A stretch of DNA of 64,000 nt from Nocardioides caeni (GCF_004912195.1 NZ_STGW01000003.1:124001-188000), one strand, 5' to 3'; numbered from the stretch's first letter, positions 1 through 8,276 are shown. A program made the numbers and translations. Notes: generated by a model not told the origin, from the sequence alone.

Positions 1-140
1 CAGGGCTTTGCGGTGGCCGCGCTGCCGCTGTGCCGTCGGCTCTGAGGCACTGCAAGGCCTGATCCGGGACGGTCGGCTCCGGAATGGATCAGCTTCCTGC
101 GGCAGGCCGACCCCGAGCGCGGGAGCAGGAGACGTCCGCG

Positions 141-1181
141 TCACCTTGAACTCGACACCCCACCGCGTAGCGGGGCGCCCACCTGGTGCAGGTGTCGGAG
201 TGCCAGCCCGTACGACTCATGCAGCGTCGTTTCCGAGTACGAGATCCCGCGGGCCCGGCAGTGGCGCTCGATGATGGGTTGGGCTCGTCTGAGGTTGGGA
301 CGGGGCATGCTCGGGAAGAGGTGGTGCTCGATCTGAAGGTTGAGGCCGCCAAGGGCCAAGTCGACGAATCGTCCTCCTCGGATGTTGCGGGCGGACAGTA
401 CCTGACGGAGCAGCGGGTCCGCGGCTTGCTGCGGCGTCAGCGCTGGCATCCCCTTGTGCGACGGGGCGAACGAGCAGCCGAGGTAGACACCGAACAAGGC
501 CTGGTGGATCACGAGAAACACCAGCGCCTGGATCCAAGTGAGGGTGCTCAAGAGCAACGTGAGGTACAGGGTAAGGTGACCGAGCAGCAAGAGGCTCTCG
601 ACTTTCCGGTAGCGGAGTCCGGGCCTGAGAACCGAACGCGCGCTCGAGACCCGAAGGTTGAACGCCTCGAGCGTCAGCGTCGGGAAGAACAGACCGGCCT
701 GATGCCGCGTCAGCCAGGCGGCCGCTCCTCTGCGCGCGCTGGCCTGGTCAGAGTCGAACACGAACGCACCGACAGCGACATCGGGGTCGGCCTCCAGGTC
801 GTTCGGGTGGGCGTGGTGGGCGTTGTGCTTGGCGATCCACCAGCCGTAGCTGAGCCCGTTCAGCAGGTTGCCGTGCACCAGGCAGAGCAGGGCGATGGTC
901 CGGCCACGATGAGCGATCTGGCGATGTGCGGCGTCGTGGGAGAAGAACGCGATCTGGGTGGACACGATCGCGAACCCCGGGGCCAGCAGGAGCGCCCACC
1001 ACGAGTCGCGCAGAAGGAAGAGACCCGCCACGACCAGAGCCAGTCCGGCGAGGTTGAGGGTTCCCAGGACGGCGTAGAACGCAGGTCTAGGCTGGAGGAG
1101 TCCTCGACTCCGGATTTCCCGAACCAGCTCGCTGTAGTCGCTCTGGAGGGGCGGAAGCGCTGACCCAGTGGTGGTGGACAT
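141..1181 (-). CDS. Membrane acyl-lipid fatty acid desaturase
   Basis: A 346-residue membrane desaturase that should introduce a double bond into fatty acyl chains using a di-iron centre and electrons from a reductase. Three histidine boxes are visible: HDAAH at 82-86, HNAHH at 119-123 and QIEHH at 283-287, with hydrophobic segments around residues 40-80 and 195-235. The QIEHH third box is typical of the acyl-lipid/front-end type. I start at the ATG at 1181, which gives a normal-length protein; the frame stays open further upstream but without desaturase-like sequence. It is divergent from the GAF-ANTAR pair. No electron-transfer partner is adjacent. Substrate and regiospecificity cannot be told from sequence. 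Confidence 0.9.
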   Translation of the reverse strand: MSTTTGSALPPLQSDYSELVREIRSRGLLQPRPAFYAVLGTLNLAGLALVVAGLFLLRDSWWALLLAPGFAIVSTQIAFFSHDAAHRQIAHRGRTIALLCLVHGNLLNGLSYGWWIAKHNAHHAHPNDLEADPDVAVGAFVFDSDQASARRGAAAWLTRHQAGLFFPTLTLEAFNLRVSSARSVLRPGLRYRKVESLLLLGHLTLYLTLLLSTLTWIQALVFLVIHQALFGVYLGCSFAPSHKGMPALTPQQAADPLLRQVLSARNIRGGRFVDLALGGLNLQIEHHLFPSMPRPNLRRAQPIIERHCRARGISYSETTLHESYGLALRHLHQVGAPLRGGVSSSR

Positions 1182-1271
1182 GAGGATCCCGACTGTTCGC
1201 AGATGGCGCCGCCGGGGTCCGAGGTGGCCTCGATTCGAGGCTACTCCCCCGACCCTGAGGTCGGTGGAAGC

Positions 1272-1991
1272 GTGAAGACCACGGCCCAGATCCTCGCGGC
1301 GATCGACGCCGCAGCCGGGTCGGGGCGGTCGCTCCCGGAGTTGCTGTGCGTCGACTGCAAAACGGCACTCGGCCTGAGCGGTTGCGTGATGGCGCTCATG
1401 AACGATGCCGGTCATCAGGGGGTGGTCGGAGCCTCGGGCGGGGTCGCCGCCCAGTTGGAGGACCTCCAGTTCGAGTTGGGCGAGGGGCCGAGCGTCAACG
1501 CGTCTTACTTCGCGCGCCCCGTCTTCCATTCCGACCTGGTGACGGCCGGCGAGATGTCGGCATGGCCGGGGTTCGGACCCGAGGCGGTGGGCGCTGGAGT
1601 GCGGGCGGTGTTCGCGTTTCCACTCCAGGTGGGCGGCGTGCGTCTGGGCACGCTCTGCCTGTATCGCTCGACCGCTGCTCAACTTGATCGCGAGGAGATG
1701 GCGAGCGCCCTCGCCTACGCCGATGCCGCGCTGGTGGTGCTTCTGCGTCTGCAGGCCGAGATGCAGCCGGGATCAGTGCTCTATCCCGACCTGGGCGAGC
1801 CGTTGGAATACCGCGCCGAGGTCCACCAGGCGACGGGGTTTCTCTCGGTTCAGGCGTCGGTCGGTCTCGCGGACGCCCTGCTGCTACTTCGGGCCCATGC
1901 GTTCGCCGGCGAGCGTTCTTTCCTGGAAGTCGCGCGTGACGTGCTGGCGGGGCGTCTTCGCATTCCTCTGGAAGAAGACGAAGATGACTGA
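1272..1991 (+). CDS. GAF-ANTAR domain regulator (first of tandem pair)
   Basis: A 239-residue soluble sensor/RNA-binding regulator. Residues about 1-160 form a GAF-like sensory domain. The C-terminal part, starting near the YRAEVHQATG stretch, matches an ANTAR domain, which binds paired RNA hairpins and causes antitermination. I chose the GTG at 1272 because a GGTGGAAG sequence precedes it; an in-frame ATG at 1203 has no ribosome site and would add 23 residues. The second GAF-ANTAR gene follows 45 bases downstream, probably in one transcript. The ligand is unknown. The ANTAR part is more divergent than in its neighbour. Confidence 0.8.
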   Translation: MKTTAQILAAIDAAAGSGRSLPELLCVDCKTALGLSGCVMALMNDAGHQGVVGASGGVAAQLEDLQFELGEGPSVNASYFARPVFHSDLVTAGEMSAWPGFGPEAVGAGVRAVFAFPLQVGGVRLGTLCLYRSTAAQLDREEMASALAYADAALVVLLRLQAEMQPGSVLYPDLGEPLEYRAEVHQATGFLSVQASVGLADALLLLRAHAFAGERSFLEVARDVLAGRLRIPLEEDEDD

Positions 1992-2036
1992 CATACCCGC
2001 CCGCGACATTCGTCAGACCAATAAGAGGCCACTCTC

Positions 2037-2759
2037 ATGAGCGCTGAACAACGGTTGACCGAGGTGTTCGTCGAGCTCGCCGACACGCTCGTCGACGAGT
2101 TCGACGCACTGGACTTCTTGTCCACGCTCACCGAGCGAAGTGTCGAGTTTCTCCATGCGGACGCGGCGGGTGTGATCCTCAGTGATCTGCGTGGCAGCCT
2201 GCACGTGGTCGCCTCGACGAGCGACCAGGCTCAGATTCTCGAACTCTTCGAGCTCCAGAACGACGAAGGGCCGTGCCTTGACTGCTTCAACAGCGGTCGC
2301 GCGGTCGTCAACGTGGCGATTGCCGAAGCCCGCTCCCGGTGGCCACGGTTCACCGCCGCTGCGACTGAGGTGGGCTACTCGTCCGCGCACGCGATCCCCC
2401 TGCACCTGCGGGACTCCGTGGTCGGAGCCATGAACCTGTTCTGCGTGAGCGCTTCTCGCCTCAGCGAGGAGGATGTCGCGCTCGGCCAGGCGTTGGCCGA
2501 CATCGCCACGATCGGCCTGCTGCAGGAGCGTGCCGTTCGCCAGTCAGGGCTGATCGCCGAGCAGCTTCAGACCGCACTCAACAGTCGCATCCTGGTCGAG
2601 CAGGCCAAGGGCGTGCTGCTGGCAAGCGCCGGCATCGACGTGGACCAGGCCTTCCATTTGATGCGTGACTACAGCCGCCGCAACAATCAGCCGGTCAAGA
2701 CCGTGGCCCAGGGCGTGATCAATCGGGTCCTGACCGTCGACCAACTCCGGCGCCCTTGA
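2037..2759 (+). CDS. GAF-ANTAR domain regulator (second of tandem pair)
   Basis: A 240-residue protein. Its GAF domain covers roughly residues 10-160, and a clear ANTAR domain covers roughly 170-235 (ILVEQAKGVLLASAGIDVD, then a helical AFHLMRDYSRRNN stretch). ANTAR proteins act as antiterminators by binding double-hairpin RNA. It lies just downstream of another GAF-ANTAR gene and may act with it, perhaps as a heterodimer (inference). An inverted repeat immediately after its stop separates it from the convergent DUF5994 gene. The signal sensed and the target RNAs cannot be told from the window. Confidence 0.88.
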   Translation: MSAEQRLTEVFVELADTLVDEFDALDFLSTLTERSVEFLHADAAGVILSDLRGSLHVVASTSDQAQILELFELQNDEGPCLDCFNSGRAVVNVAIAEARSRWPRFTAAATEVGYSSAHAIPLHLRDSVVGAMNLFCVSASRLSEEDVALGQALADIATIGLLQERAVRQSGLIAEQLQTALNSRILVEQAKGVLLASAGIDVDQAFHLMRDYSRRNNQPVKTVAQGVINRVLTVDQLRRP

Positions 2760-2779
2760 CTCCCCGCATCAGGCGGGAG
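2760..2779. terminator. Short GC-rich hairpin between convergent genes
   Basis: CTCCCCGC pairs with GCGGGAG across a short loop, with one bulged base. It starts right after the GAF-ANTAR stop and lies between convergent genes, so a terminator is the natural reading. There is no T-tract. Confidence 0.4.
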
Positions 2780-2824
2780 GGGCCAGCCGAGGTGGATCCC
2801 GCCAGTCGATGACGAACACAGCCC

Positions 2825-3340
2825 CTATGCGTGGCTGGCCGCATGGTCGTCCCAGACGGCGTCCCCGATGTGGCTCTGGTCCGGTCCGGACAAGCCGAGG
2901 AGCGTGCTGGGCGACTCGGTGTTGCGATCGTCAGCCGCCTGCTGCATGACCCTCGATGCGAGCCCGGGCTCGGTATCGCTGGGGACGACCAACAGCCGCA
3001 GCCGTTGCCCCGACGACATCTTCACGATCATCACGTGGGTGTCGTCGCTCGGGAAGGAGCCCACCTTGACCCTGCCGCGGGCGGCATGGATCCGGTGCAT
3101 GCTCGGGGCGCCGCTGACCGCGTCCCAGTCGGGTCGGGAGAACAGCAGCCGCTCGATCCTGCCGATCAGATCGGGAAAGTGATCCACGAGGTCTGCGGCT
3201 TCGACTTGAAGATCACGGGACTGGGGCCACCAGGCCCCGTCCAGCGGACCGGATTGGAAGCTGGTGTCGAGGCGGAGTCGCAGCGCAACGCGCTCGCCCG
3301 GCATCTGCGATGAAAGGGAAACTGTCGGTGACGTCGTCAT
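2825..3340 (-). CDS. DUF5994 family protein
   Basis: A 171-residue soluble protein with the pattern I associate with DUF5994: a basic N-terminal LRLRL strand, then LDGAWWPQSRDL around residues 34-45, then WDAV and a VKVGSFPSDDTHVMIVKM stretch. A second copy of the family is encoded at 4341-4883. The start is the ATG at 3340, preceded by a good GGAAGGTGG site; both paralogues share a GGxGGACGTCATG start context. The function of the family is unknown to me. It is abundant in actinobacteria, often near stress-related genes. Confidence 0.8.
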   Translation of the reverse strand: MTTSPTVSLSSQMPGERVALRLRLDTSFQSGPLDGAWWPQSRDLQVEAADLVDHFPDLIGRIERLLFSRPDWDAVSGAPSMHRIHAARGRVKVGSFPSDDTHVMIVKMSSGQRLRLLVVPSDTEPGLASRVMQQAADDRNTESPSTLLGLSGPDQSHIGDAVWDDHAASHA

Positions 3341-3506
3341 GACGTCCACCTTCCGATCTGCCCTCGCGGACTCGGCGAGTCCGGCCTGGCAGGTGATTAA
3401 CTCCACCCTACCCTGCTGTCCTAACGCGCTCCCGGCTTCCGCGCCACCTCATCCGCATGGGGTTACGCGGCAGCAGCATCGTGCAGCGCGCCGGAGGATG
3501 AGGAGT

Positions 3507-3737
3507 TCACAGGACGGCGCCCCGTGGCCCTACTTCCACGGCAGAAACGCCTCTCGCGTACAACACCAGTAGCCGATCGCCGTGCCCGCAGCGCAGGACG
3601 CCCGAGTCGTTCGACAGCGTGGCCAGGACGTGGTCAATCACCTCGGCGTCGCTTGCCTCATCGGGGTGTTCATAGGTGACATCCATGCTGTCACCGCCGA
3701 CGAGCCGTACACGTAGCACGATGCCGCCCATGGTCAT
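3507..3737 (-). CDS. Small hypothetical protein
   Basis: A 76-residue unknown protein and the last gene of the four-gene minus-strand operon that begins at 4883. Its ATG overlaps the stop of the upstream YegP-like gene by four bases (ATGA), which implies translational coupling; a second in-frame ATG lies at 3731. The sequence alternates short strands with an acidic helix (DEASDAEVIDHVLATLSND) and ends in a DRLLVLYARGVSAVEV strand. No signal peptide or membrane segment is visible. No family recognised. Confidence 0.6.
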   Translation of the reverse strand: MTMGGIVLRVRLVGGDSMDVTYEHPDEASDAEVIDHVLATLSNDSGVLRCGHGDRLLVLYARGVSAVEVGPRGAVL

Positions 3738-4054
3738 GGGCCTATGGCGGTGCAGGCCTGCTGCTGCACTCGTCGGGCCGCGGCGCGGGCACCCGCCTCG
3801 CTGGTGAACCAGTCTCCCGACACCGCGACTCGAATCCCCTCCGGGCGCCAGGCGGTCCACTGCCAACGACCACCGGTCGTGGACCGGACCCGGTAGTAGG
3901 GGTCGTCGGCGTTCACCCGGAAGTCATGGGCTGCCTGATCCGCATAGGCGAGACTGTTGTACGTCCGACCGGCCCAGGCAACGACCCGATTGTCGTCCTC
4001 GAGCAGCCACCATGCGGGCTTGCTTGCCAGATTCGTCTCGATGAAGAACTTCAT
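3734..4054 (-). CDS. Small YegP/DUF1508-like protein
   Basis: A 106-residue protein built from two similar halves (about 8-45 and 50-98). Each contains a W-rich strand followed by an ADQAAHDFR or AGARAAARRV helix, and the second has GRWQWTAWRPEG then VSGDWFTSEAGA. This resembles the DUF1508/YegP fold, whose role is poorly known. The ATG at 4054 has a GAAGGGG site eight bases upstream. It lies between two small genes in the minus-strand operon. The family assignment is tentative. Confidence 0.6.
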   Translation of the reverse strand: MKFFIETNLASKPAWWLLEDDNRVVAWAGRTYNSLAYADQAAHDFRVNADDPYYRVRSTTGGRWQWTAWRPEGIRVAVSGDWFTSEAGARAAARRVQQQACTAIGP

Positions 4055-4089
4055 TGCTACCCCTTCGGGTTCACGGTGGCGGAGTCTCG

Positions 4090-4344
4090 TCACGCGTATT
4101 GCCCAGATGCCCCGTCTTCGACCGATCGAGGCGACCCGTCAAGCACGACGGCGGCGGCGACCAGCGCCCACGCCACCCACAGTGTGACTTCGGAATCCGA
4201 ACCGGGATCGACCACGGTCAGCTGCCCGGTGGCGGGGGTGCCGATCTCGGCTATCTGGGTTCGGATGTGATCCTCCGTCCCCGGGGCGATCGCCCAGCGT
4301 TGGGTCCAACCGTTCCCATAGAGCATCAGGTAGCCCACGGTCAC
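4090..4344 (-). CDS. Small hypothetical protein
   Basis: An 84-residue protein with one hydrophobic stretch (VTLWVAWALVAAAVVL, about 53-68) that could be a membrane segment or a buried helix. Its ATG overlaps the stop of the upstream DUF5994 gene by four bases, so it should be co-translated with it. I do not recognise the family. Confidence 0.55.
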   Translation of the reverse strand: MTVGYLMLYGNGWTQRWAIAPGTEDHIRTQIAEIGTPATGQLTVVDPGSDSEVTLWVAWALVAAAVVLDGSPRSVEDGASGQYA

Positions 4345-4883
4345 GCACCCGTTCGCGACGAAGACTTACCCGCCTCTGGTCCCCACCACGAACCGCCGTC
4401 GTCGCTCCAGTGTCCGCCGGGATCGAGGTCCGGGTGGCCGGCCACCTCGTGCAGGACTTCGGTGGCCGTATGGTCATTCCCGGCCTCGGCCGACGCCCGG
4501 AGCGCTTCGTCGCCCTGGTCAGGAGTGAACCCGGGCGGAACAACCAGGACGTAGAGCGTGCGCCGATCCGACATCTTGAGCAGGATGAGGTGGGTATCGT
4601 CGCGTGGGAACGCGCCGACCTTCACGTAGCGACCCGTGACCGGAACCACGCGCGGCGTGGAATCCCAGTCGGGCGGCGAAACCAACGCCCGGACAACCCG
4701 GCCGGACTGCGCCGGGAAGTGATCGACCAAGTCCGCCAGTTCCACGGCCAGCTCCCGGGTCTGGGGCCACCAACCCCCGTCCAGATGATCTTTGCCCGGG
4801 TGCTCGGCCATGCGAAGCCGAAGCGGAAGACGGCTCGGCGTAGGAACCCAAGGAACGAGAATAGGACCGTTTGACGTCGACAT
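4341..4883 (-). CDS. DUF5994 family protein, first gene of a four-gene operon
   Basis: A 180-residue paralogue of the 2825-3340 product. It has the same LPLRLRM N-terminal strand, LDGGWWPQTREL (about 34-45), a WDSTPR turn and a VKVGAFPRDDTHLILLKM stretch. The ATG at 4883 has a GAGAGGCGGA site upstream. Stop/start overlaps tie it to the two genes immediately downstream, and the last gene follows with the same overlap. A role in stress physiology is possible, but nothing in the sequence proves it. Confidence 0.8.
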   Translation of the reverse strand: MSTSNGPILVPWVPTPSRLPLRLRMAEHPGKDHLDGGWWPQTRELAVELADLVDHFPAQSGRVVRALVSPPDWDSTPRVVPVTGRYVKVGAFPRDDTHLILLKMSDRRTLYVLVVPPGFTPDQGDEALRASAEAGNDHTATEVLHEVAGHPDLDPGGHWSDDGGSWWGPEAGKSSSRTGA

Positions 4884-4970
4884 GACGTCCGCCTCTCGAC
4901 CGGCACAGCGGTGTCCGGATGGAGGCCTCATCTCCGGTCAGTCAACCTAAGCCTACGCCGGGTCACCAAG

Positions 4971-4995
4971 GCGAGTTTCGCCAACTTGGGAAACC
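4971..4995. repeat. Possible left attachment-type repeat
   Basis: GCGAGTTT, nine bases, then GGGAAACC. The reverse complement of 23330-23352, just after the integrase stop, shares both 8-mers with seven bases between them. Read in direct orientation, the cores GTTTCGCCAACTTG here and GTTTGCCAAACTCG there also align with two gaps, because the core is itself a near-palindrome. This is weak evidence for an att site. Confidence 0.3.
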
Positions 4996-5183
4996 GACCA
5001 GATGGCGACAACTAGCCAGGATATTCACGGGCCTCCAGCGCTTCAGCGTGTTGGAGCTCGGACAACGTTCCTTGAGATGTGCCACCGCGAGAGGGTGCGT
5101 GGGCCGTCGACAGCTGCTGCGGCGACGAGACGGACTGCCCCGCGTACCTCATCGATGAGAACCCATCGACCGAGGAGCCACCG

Positions 5184-5591
5184 ATGCCTACCTTCGACGA
5201 CCCGGTCGCAGACGCCGACGAACTCCGGGAAGCAGTCCGCGGCCTTGCTCACGCGACGCGCACGATCGACGACCCGACCGCGATCTACGCAGTTCTGGGT
5301 TCCATCAGTTCCGCTCTCGCGTCGCTGAGCCAGTGTCTGCACCAGCTCGGCGAGTTCCACAACGGGCCGACTCGCAAGCAGGCGTGGATGAACGGCGATG
5401 CCAACGCCGGGCGCGCAGCGTCGTACAGGGAGTCCTGGGAGCTTCAGCGCGCCGCCGAGATGATCCACCAGATCGCCGAATGCGTAGATCGGGCGCACGA
5501 GATCGAGGCGACGATCGCCTACGACGTCCGTGACTACCCGTCATTCGCTCCAGTTCAGCGCTCCACGCACCAGCCAGGGATGTCGCTGTGA
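5184..5591 (+). CDS. Hypothetical protein, element-associated
   Basis: A 135-residue, mostly helical soluble protein of unknown function. It contains an AVRGLAHATRTIDDPTAIYA helix, a SALASLSQCLHQLGEFH helix and a long ELQRAAEMIHQIAECVDRAH helix. The ATG at 5184 has a GAGGAG site. The stop overlaps the GTG start of the VirB4-like gene by four bases, so it probably belongs to the transfer operon. No signal peptide or membrane segment is seen. Confidence 0.65.
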   Translation: MPTFDDPVADADELREAVRGLAHATRTIDDPTAIYAVLGSISSALASLSQCLHQLGEFHNGPTRKQAWMNGDANAGRAASYRESWELQRAAEMIHQIAECVDRAHEIEATIAYDVRDYPSFAPVQRSTHQPGMSL

Positions 5592-7078
5592 CCGGGTGGC
5601 AGGACGGGCGGCTCCACTCCGCCGTACTCGTCTCACCAGGACGAGAACGGCGGCACGATCGCAGGCTCCGCAAGGCGGCGGCACGCGAACTCCTCTCCGC
5701 CCACCGCGAAGCCCGGCGCGCCGAAGCCAAGCGCAAGGCCGAGGAACTGTCTGCGGAGAAGCGGGCGACCGTGACGCTCCCCCGCGCCGGCGAACACGGT
5801 CCCGCCACCCTCCGGACGCCCGGACGATTCCGCGTGCCACGCCACCAGGACACCTCGGCGACCCTGGCGGGCGCGTACCCCTTCCTCGCCGAGGGCGGCC
5901 TCGGCAGCGAAGGCGTGTTCGTCGGCCAGGACCTCTACTCCGGGAGCTCTTTCGTCTACGACCCCTGGATCCTCTACGCACGCGGGCTCATCACCGCACC
6001 GAACCTCGTCCTCGCCGGCATCGTGGGCTCCGGCAAGTCTTGCCTCGCCAAGAGCCTCTACACGAGGTCGATCTCATTCGGTCGCCGCGTCTACGTCCCT
6101 GGCGACCCCAAGGGCGAGCACACGGCCGTCGCAGAAGCCGTCGGCGGGCGCGCCATTGCGCTGGGCCATGGCATGGCCAACCGCCTGAACCCTCTCGATG
6201 AGGGCCACCGTCCGTCCGGGTACGACGACGTCCAGTGGACCAGCCAGGTCGCATCCCGTCGCCGCGATCTCGTCGGCGCCCTCGCGGAGACCGTGCTCGA
6301 ACGCCGGCTCACTCCACTCGAGCACACGGCTGTCGACATCGCCATCGACCGCACCGTCCGCGGAGCCGACGTCCCAGTCCTCCCGATGGTCGTCGACCGG
6401 CTCCTGGCCCCGGATCCGGCCGACGACCCCGACGGACGCCTCACGGAGGACGGACGACTGGTTGGCCACGCACTCCGGCGCCTCGTCGCGGGAGACCTCG
6501 CCGGGCTCTTCGACGGCCCCTCGACGGTGGCGTTCGACCCGAGCCTCCCGATGATCTCCCTCGATCTGTCTCGCGTCACCGAGAACGCCACGCTCATCTC
6601 GGTCTTGATGACCTGCGCGTCGGCGTGGATGGAATCGGCGTTGCTCGACCCGAGCGGTGGCCAGCGTTGGGTCGTGTACGACGAGGCGTGGCGCCTGATG
6701 TCCCACCCTGCACTGCTGCGCCGGATGGACGCCCACTGGCGCCTCGCGCGGCACTACGGAATCGCGAACATGCTGATCTTCCACAAGCTCACCGACCTTG
6801 ACAACGTCGGCGACTCCGGCTCCGCCATGCGCGCGCTCGCCTCGTCACTCCTCGCGAACGCCGAGACCCGCATCGTCTACCGCCAGGAAGCCGACCAGCT
6901 CGGCGCGACCTCGGCAGCGCTGGGGCTCACTGGCACGGAGCAGTCACTGATCCCCACCCTCGGCACCGGCCAAGGACTGTGGCGGATCAAGAACCGCTCC
7001 TTCGTCGTCCAGCACCAGATGCACCCCGCCGAGCTCGAACTCTTCGACACCACCGGACGCATGACGGGGGCAGGTTAG
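5588..7078 (+). CDS. VirB4/TraC-like conjugative transfer ATPase
   Basis: A 496-residue ATPase likely to power conjugative transfer at the inner face of the membrane. A charged N-terminal helix (about 20-60) precedes the motor domain. Walker A is GIVGSGKS at 144-151, a GDPKGE motif follows at 172-177, and Walker B is WVVYDEAW at 361-368. Conserved HKLTDL and TRIVYRQ stretches lie near the C-terminus. It is shorter than full VirB4 because the N-terminal domain is absent, as is common in actinobacterial elements. It starts at GTG overlapping the upstream gene. The next element gene is 4.8 kb away because a cassette lies between them. Confidence 0.85.
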   Translation: MTGWQDGRLHSAVLVSPGRERRHDRRLRKAAARELLSAHREARRAEAKRKAEELSAEKRATVTLPRAGEHGPATLRTPGRFRVPRHQDTSATLAGAYPFLAEGGLGSEGVFVGQDLYSGSSFVYDPWILYARGLITAPNLVLAGIVGSGKSCLAKSLYTRSISFGRRVYVPGDPKGEHTAVAEAVGGRAIALGHGMANRLNPLDEGHRPSGYDDVQWTSQVASRRRDLVGALAETVLERRLTPLEHTAVDIAIDRTVRGADVPVLPMVVDRLLAPDPADDPDGRLTEDGRLVGHALRRLVAGDLAGLFDGPSTVAFDPSLPMISLDLSRVTENATLISVLMTCASAWMESALLDPSGGQRWVVYDEAWRLMSHPALLRRMDAHWRLARHYGIANMLIFHKLTDLDNVGDSGSAMRALASSLLANAETRIVYRQEADQLGATSAALGLTGTEQSLIPTLGTGQGLWRIKNRSFVVQHQMHPAELELFDTTGRMTGAG

Positions 7079-7149
7079 AAGTTCGCATGAAATTTGACGG
7101 TTTTGACGCGAACCTGAGCATTCACGGGGCTCAGAGCGTACGTGGGAGC

Positions 7150-7461
7150 TCAGGTTCGGGGAACCTGCGCGGTCTTCTGCTCGGCGGTGGCGCTCTGTTC
7201 CGATCGGTGTTCGGCGGGGTCGCTGCAGCAGTCGTCGACGCCGTTCTGGACGGGGGTCGCCTCGAGGGGGTTCTCGCTGGCCGGGGTGGGGCCGCAGGCG
7301 CATCCTTCGCCGCGCCAGGCCTCCAGCCCCTCTCGGACGGCGACAGCGGCGATCACCAGGACGGCGATGGGGTCGGCCCAGGACCAACCGAGTGTGGCGT
7401 TGAGAAGCAGGCCGGCCAGAAGCACGGCGGACAGGTGGGACCGACCGGGGTAAATCCGGAC
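7150..7461 (-). pseudogene. 5'-truncated cation diffusion facilitator
   Basis: The open stretch encodes only the last part of a cation transporter: SHLSAVLLAGLLLNATLGW is a transmembrane helix, WADPIAVLVIAAVAVREG is the last helix, and a Cys-rich tail follows (CACG, later DDCC). In the frame upstream a TAG falls inside the shared operator at 7458-7469, so the first four or so helices are gone. A GTG at 7425 could start a 91-residue peptide. The intact protein would have exported divalent metals. The loss looks like a deletion that joined the promoter region to the 3' end of the gene. Confidence 0.65.
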
Positions 7462-7469
7462 CTAGGTAC
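7458..7469 (-). promoter_or_regulatory. Second copy of the MerR operator core
   Basis: GGACCTAGGTAC (minus strand GTACCTAGGTCC) is identical to the 12-mer at 8257-8268 in front of merR. It lies just past the stop of the thioredoxin-like gene and points at the truncated transporter. It probably once drove the metal exporter under MerR control. Confidence 0.5.
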
Positions 7470-7472
7470 AAG

Positions 7473-7820
7473 TTACAAGCGTTCGGACTCGTCGGGGTCG
7501 GTGGTTCGGGTCAGGGCCGCCCGAAGCTGGTCGGCTGAGGGTGCGGGCACGATCTGGTTGTTCTCGTCGCGGTACAGCCGGCAGGCGATGCTGCATTCGC
7601 CAGACGTGCCCAGGGCGAACGGGTCGACGCCGTTGATCAGCAAGGTTGGCGAGCCCGTCATGCCCCGGGCGGCTGCCTCGGCGTCAGTGGTGACCTCGCG
7701 CGTTGTGGCTGGGATGTCGGTGACCTCGCGGAGTCGATCCAGCATCGGTATCAGGTTCGGGCAGTCGGGAACGTGCAGGACCTCGATGGTCACCGCGGGC
7801 TGTCTATTCGAGCTAGTCAT
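7473..7820 (-). CDS. Thioredoxin-like protein, metal-response partner
   Basis: A 115-residue soluble protein with a thioredoxin/glutaredoxin-like start (VTIEVLHVPDCPNLIPM, one Cys where a redox pair is usual). It also has GSPTLLINGVDPFA, the usual position of the cis-Pro loop, and then CSIACRLYRDE with two more cysteines. I recall such proteins beside MerR regulators in actinobacteria, sometimes labelled alkylmercury-lyase-like, but the MerB motif is not evident. A thiol-based metal-handling role is inferred. Its ATG overlaps the merR stop by eight bases, so the two are co-translated. Confidence 0.6.
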   Translation of the reverse strand: MTSSNRQPAVTIEVLHVPDCPNLIPMLDRLREVTDIPATTREVTTDAEAAARGMTGSPTLLINGVDPFALGTSGECSIACRLYRDENNQIVPAPSADQLRAALTRTTDPDESERL

Positions 7821-8238
7821 GATCCGCTCCGGGTCGTTGGTGTGGTGTCGGTTTCGCGATCGCGTCCAGCAAGGCACAAGCCCGGTCGGCCGCCGGGAGT
7901 TCGCAGGTGGCGATCAGGTCGGTCAGGGAGTCGTGCATCCGTTGCAGGTCCACGATCCGTGTCTCGAGGTCGGCCCGCCGGGATTGAGCGAGTTCTCGGG
8001 CGGCGTCACAGCTGTCGGGCCCGCCGGCGTTGAGGTGCAGCAGTTCTTCGACCTCGTCCAGGGTGAAGCCGAGTTCTTGGGCGCGCTTGATGAACCGCAG
8101 CAGTTCGACAGCCGCGGGCGGGTAGTCGCGGTAGCCACCGGGAGTCCGTGGTGGCGGCTGCAGCAGGCCGCGGCGCTCGTAGTAGCGCAGCGTCTCGGTG
8201 TTCACGCTGGCGCGCTGGGCCAGCTCACTGGATCGCAT
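7813..8238 (-). CDS. merR: MerR-family Hg(II)-type metal sensor
   Basis: A 141-residue transcription regulator. The winged-helix N-terminus (SSELAQRASVNTETLRYYERRGLL) binds DNA, and a dimerisation helix and metal loop follow. Cys77, Cys112 and Cys121 are spaced 35 and 9 residues apart, exactly as in the Hg-binding Cys82/117/126 of Tn501 MerR as I recall it. This points to mercury(II) rather than copper or zinc. The ATG lies directly under a MerR-type promoter at 8246-8276, suggesting autoregulation and a nearly leaderless transcript. Confidence 0.85.
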   Translation of the reverse strand: MRSSELAQRASVNTETLRYYERRGLLQPPPRTPGGYRDYPPAAVELLRFIKRAQELGFTLDEVEELLHLNAGGPDSCDAARELAQSRRADLETRIVDLQRMHDSLTDLIATCELPAADRACALLDAIAKPTPHQRPGADHD

Positions 8239-8245
8239 GACCCCA

Positions 8246-8276
8246 TCCTGAACCCTGGACCTAGGTACGGAGTCAA
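8246..8276 (-). promoter_or_regulatory. MerR-type promoter/operator for merR
   Basis: On the minus strand a TTGACT -35 box is followed by a 19-base spacer containing GTACCTAGGTCC, then TCAGGA as a weak -10. The long spacer with a dyad inside is the hallmark of MerR-family promoters. The merR ATG follows seven bases on. Confidence 0.6.

Noticed and set aside
1-45. Possible 3' end of a gene reading QGFAVAALPLCRRL then TGA
   Set aside because: Fourteen codons are too few to support a call; 1-140 is otherwise without features.
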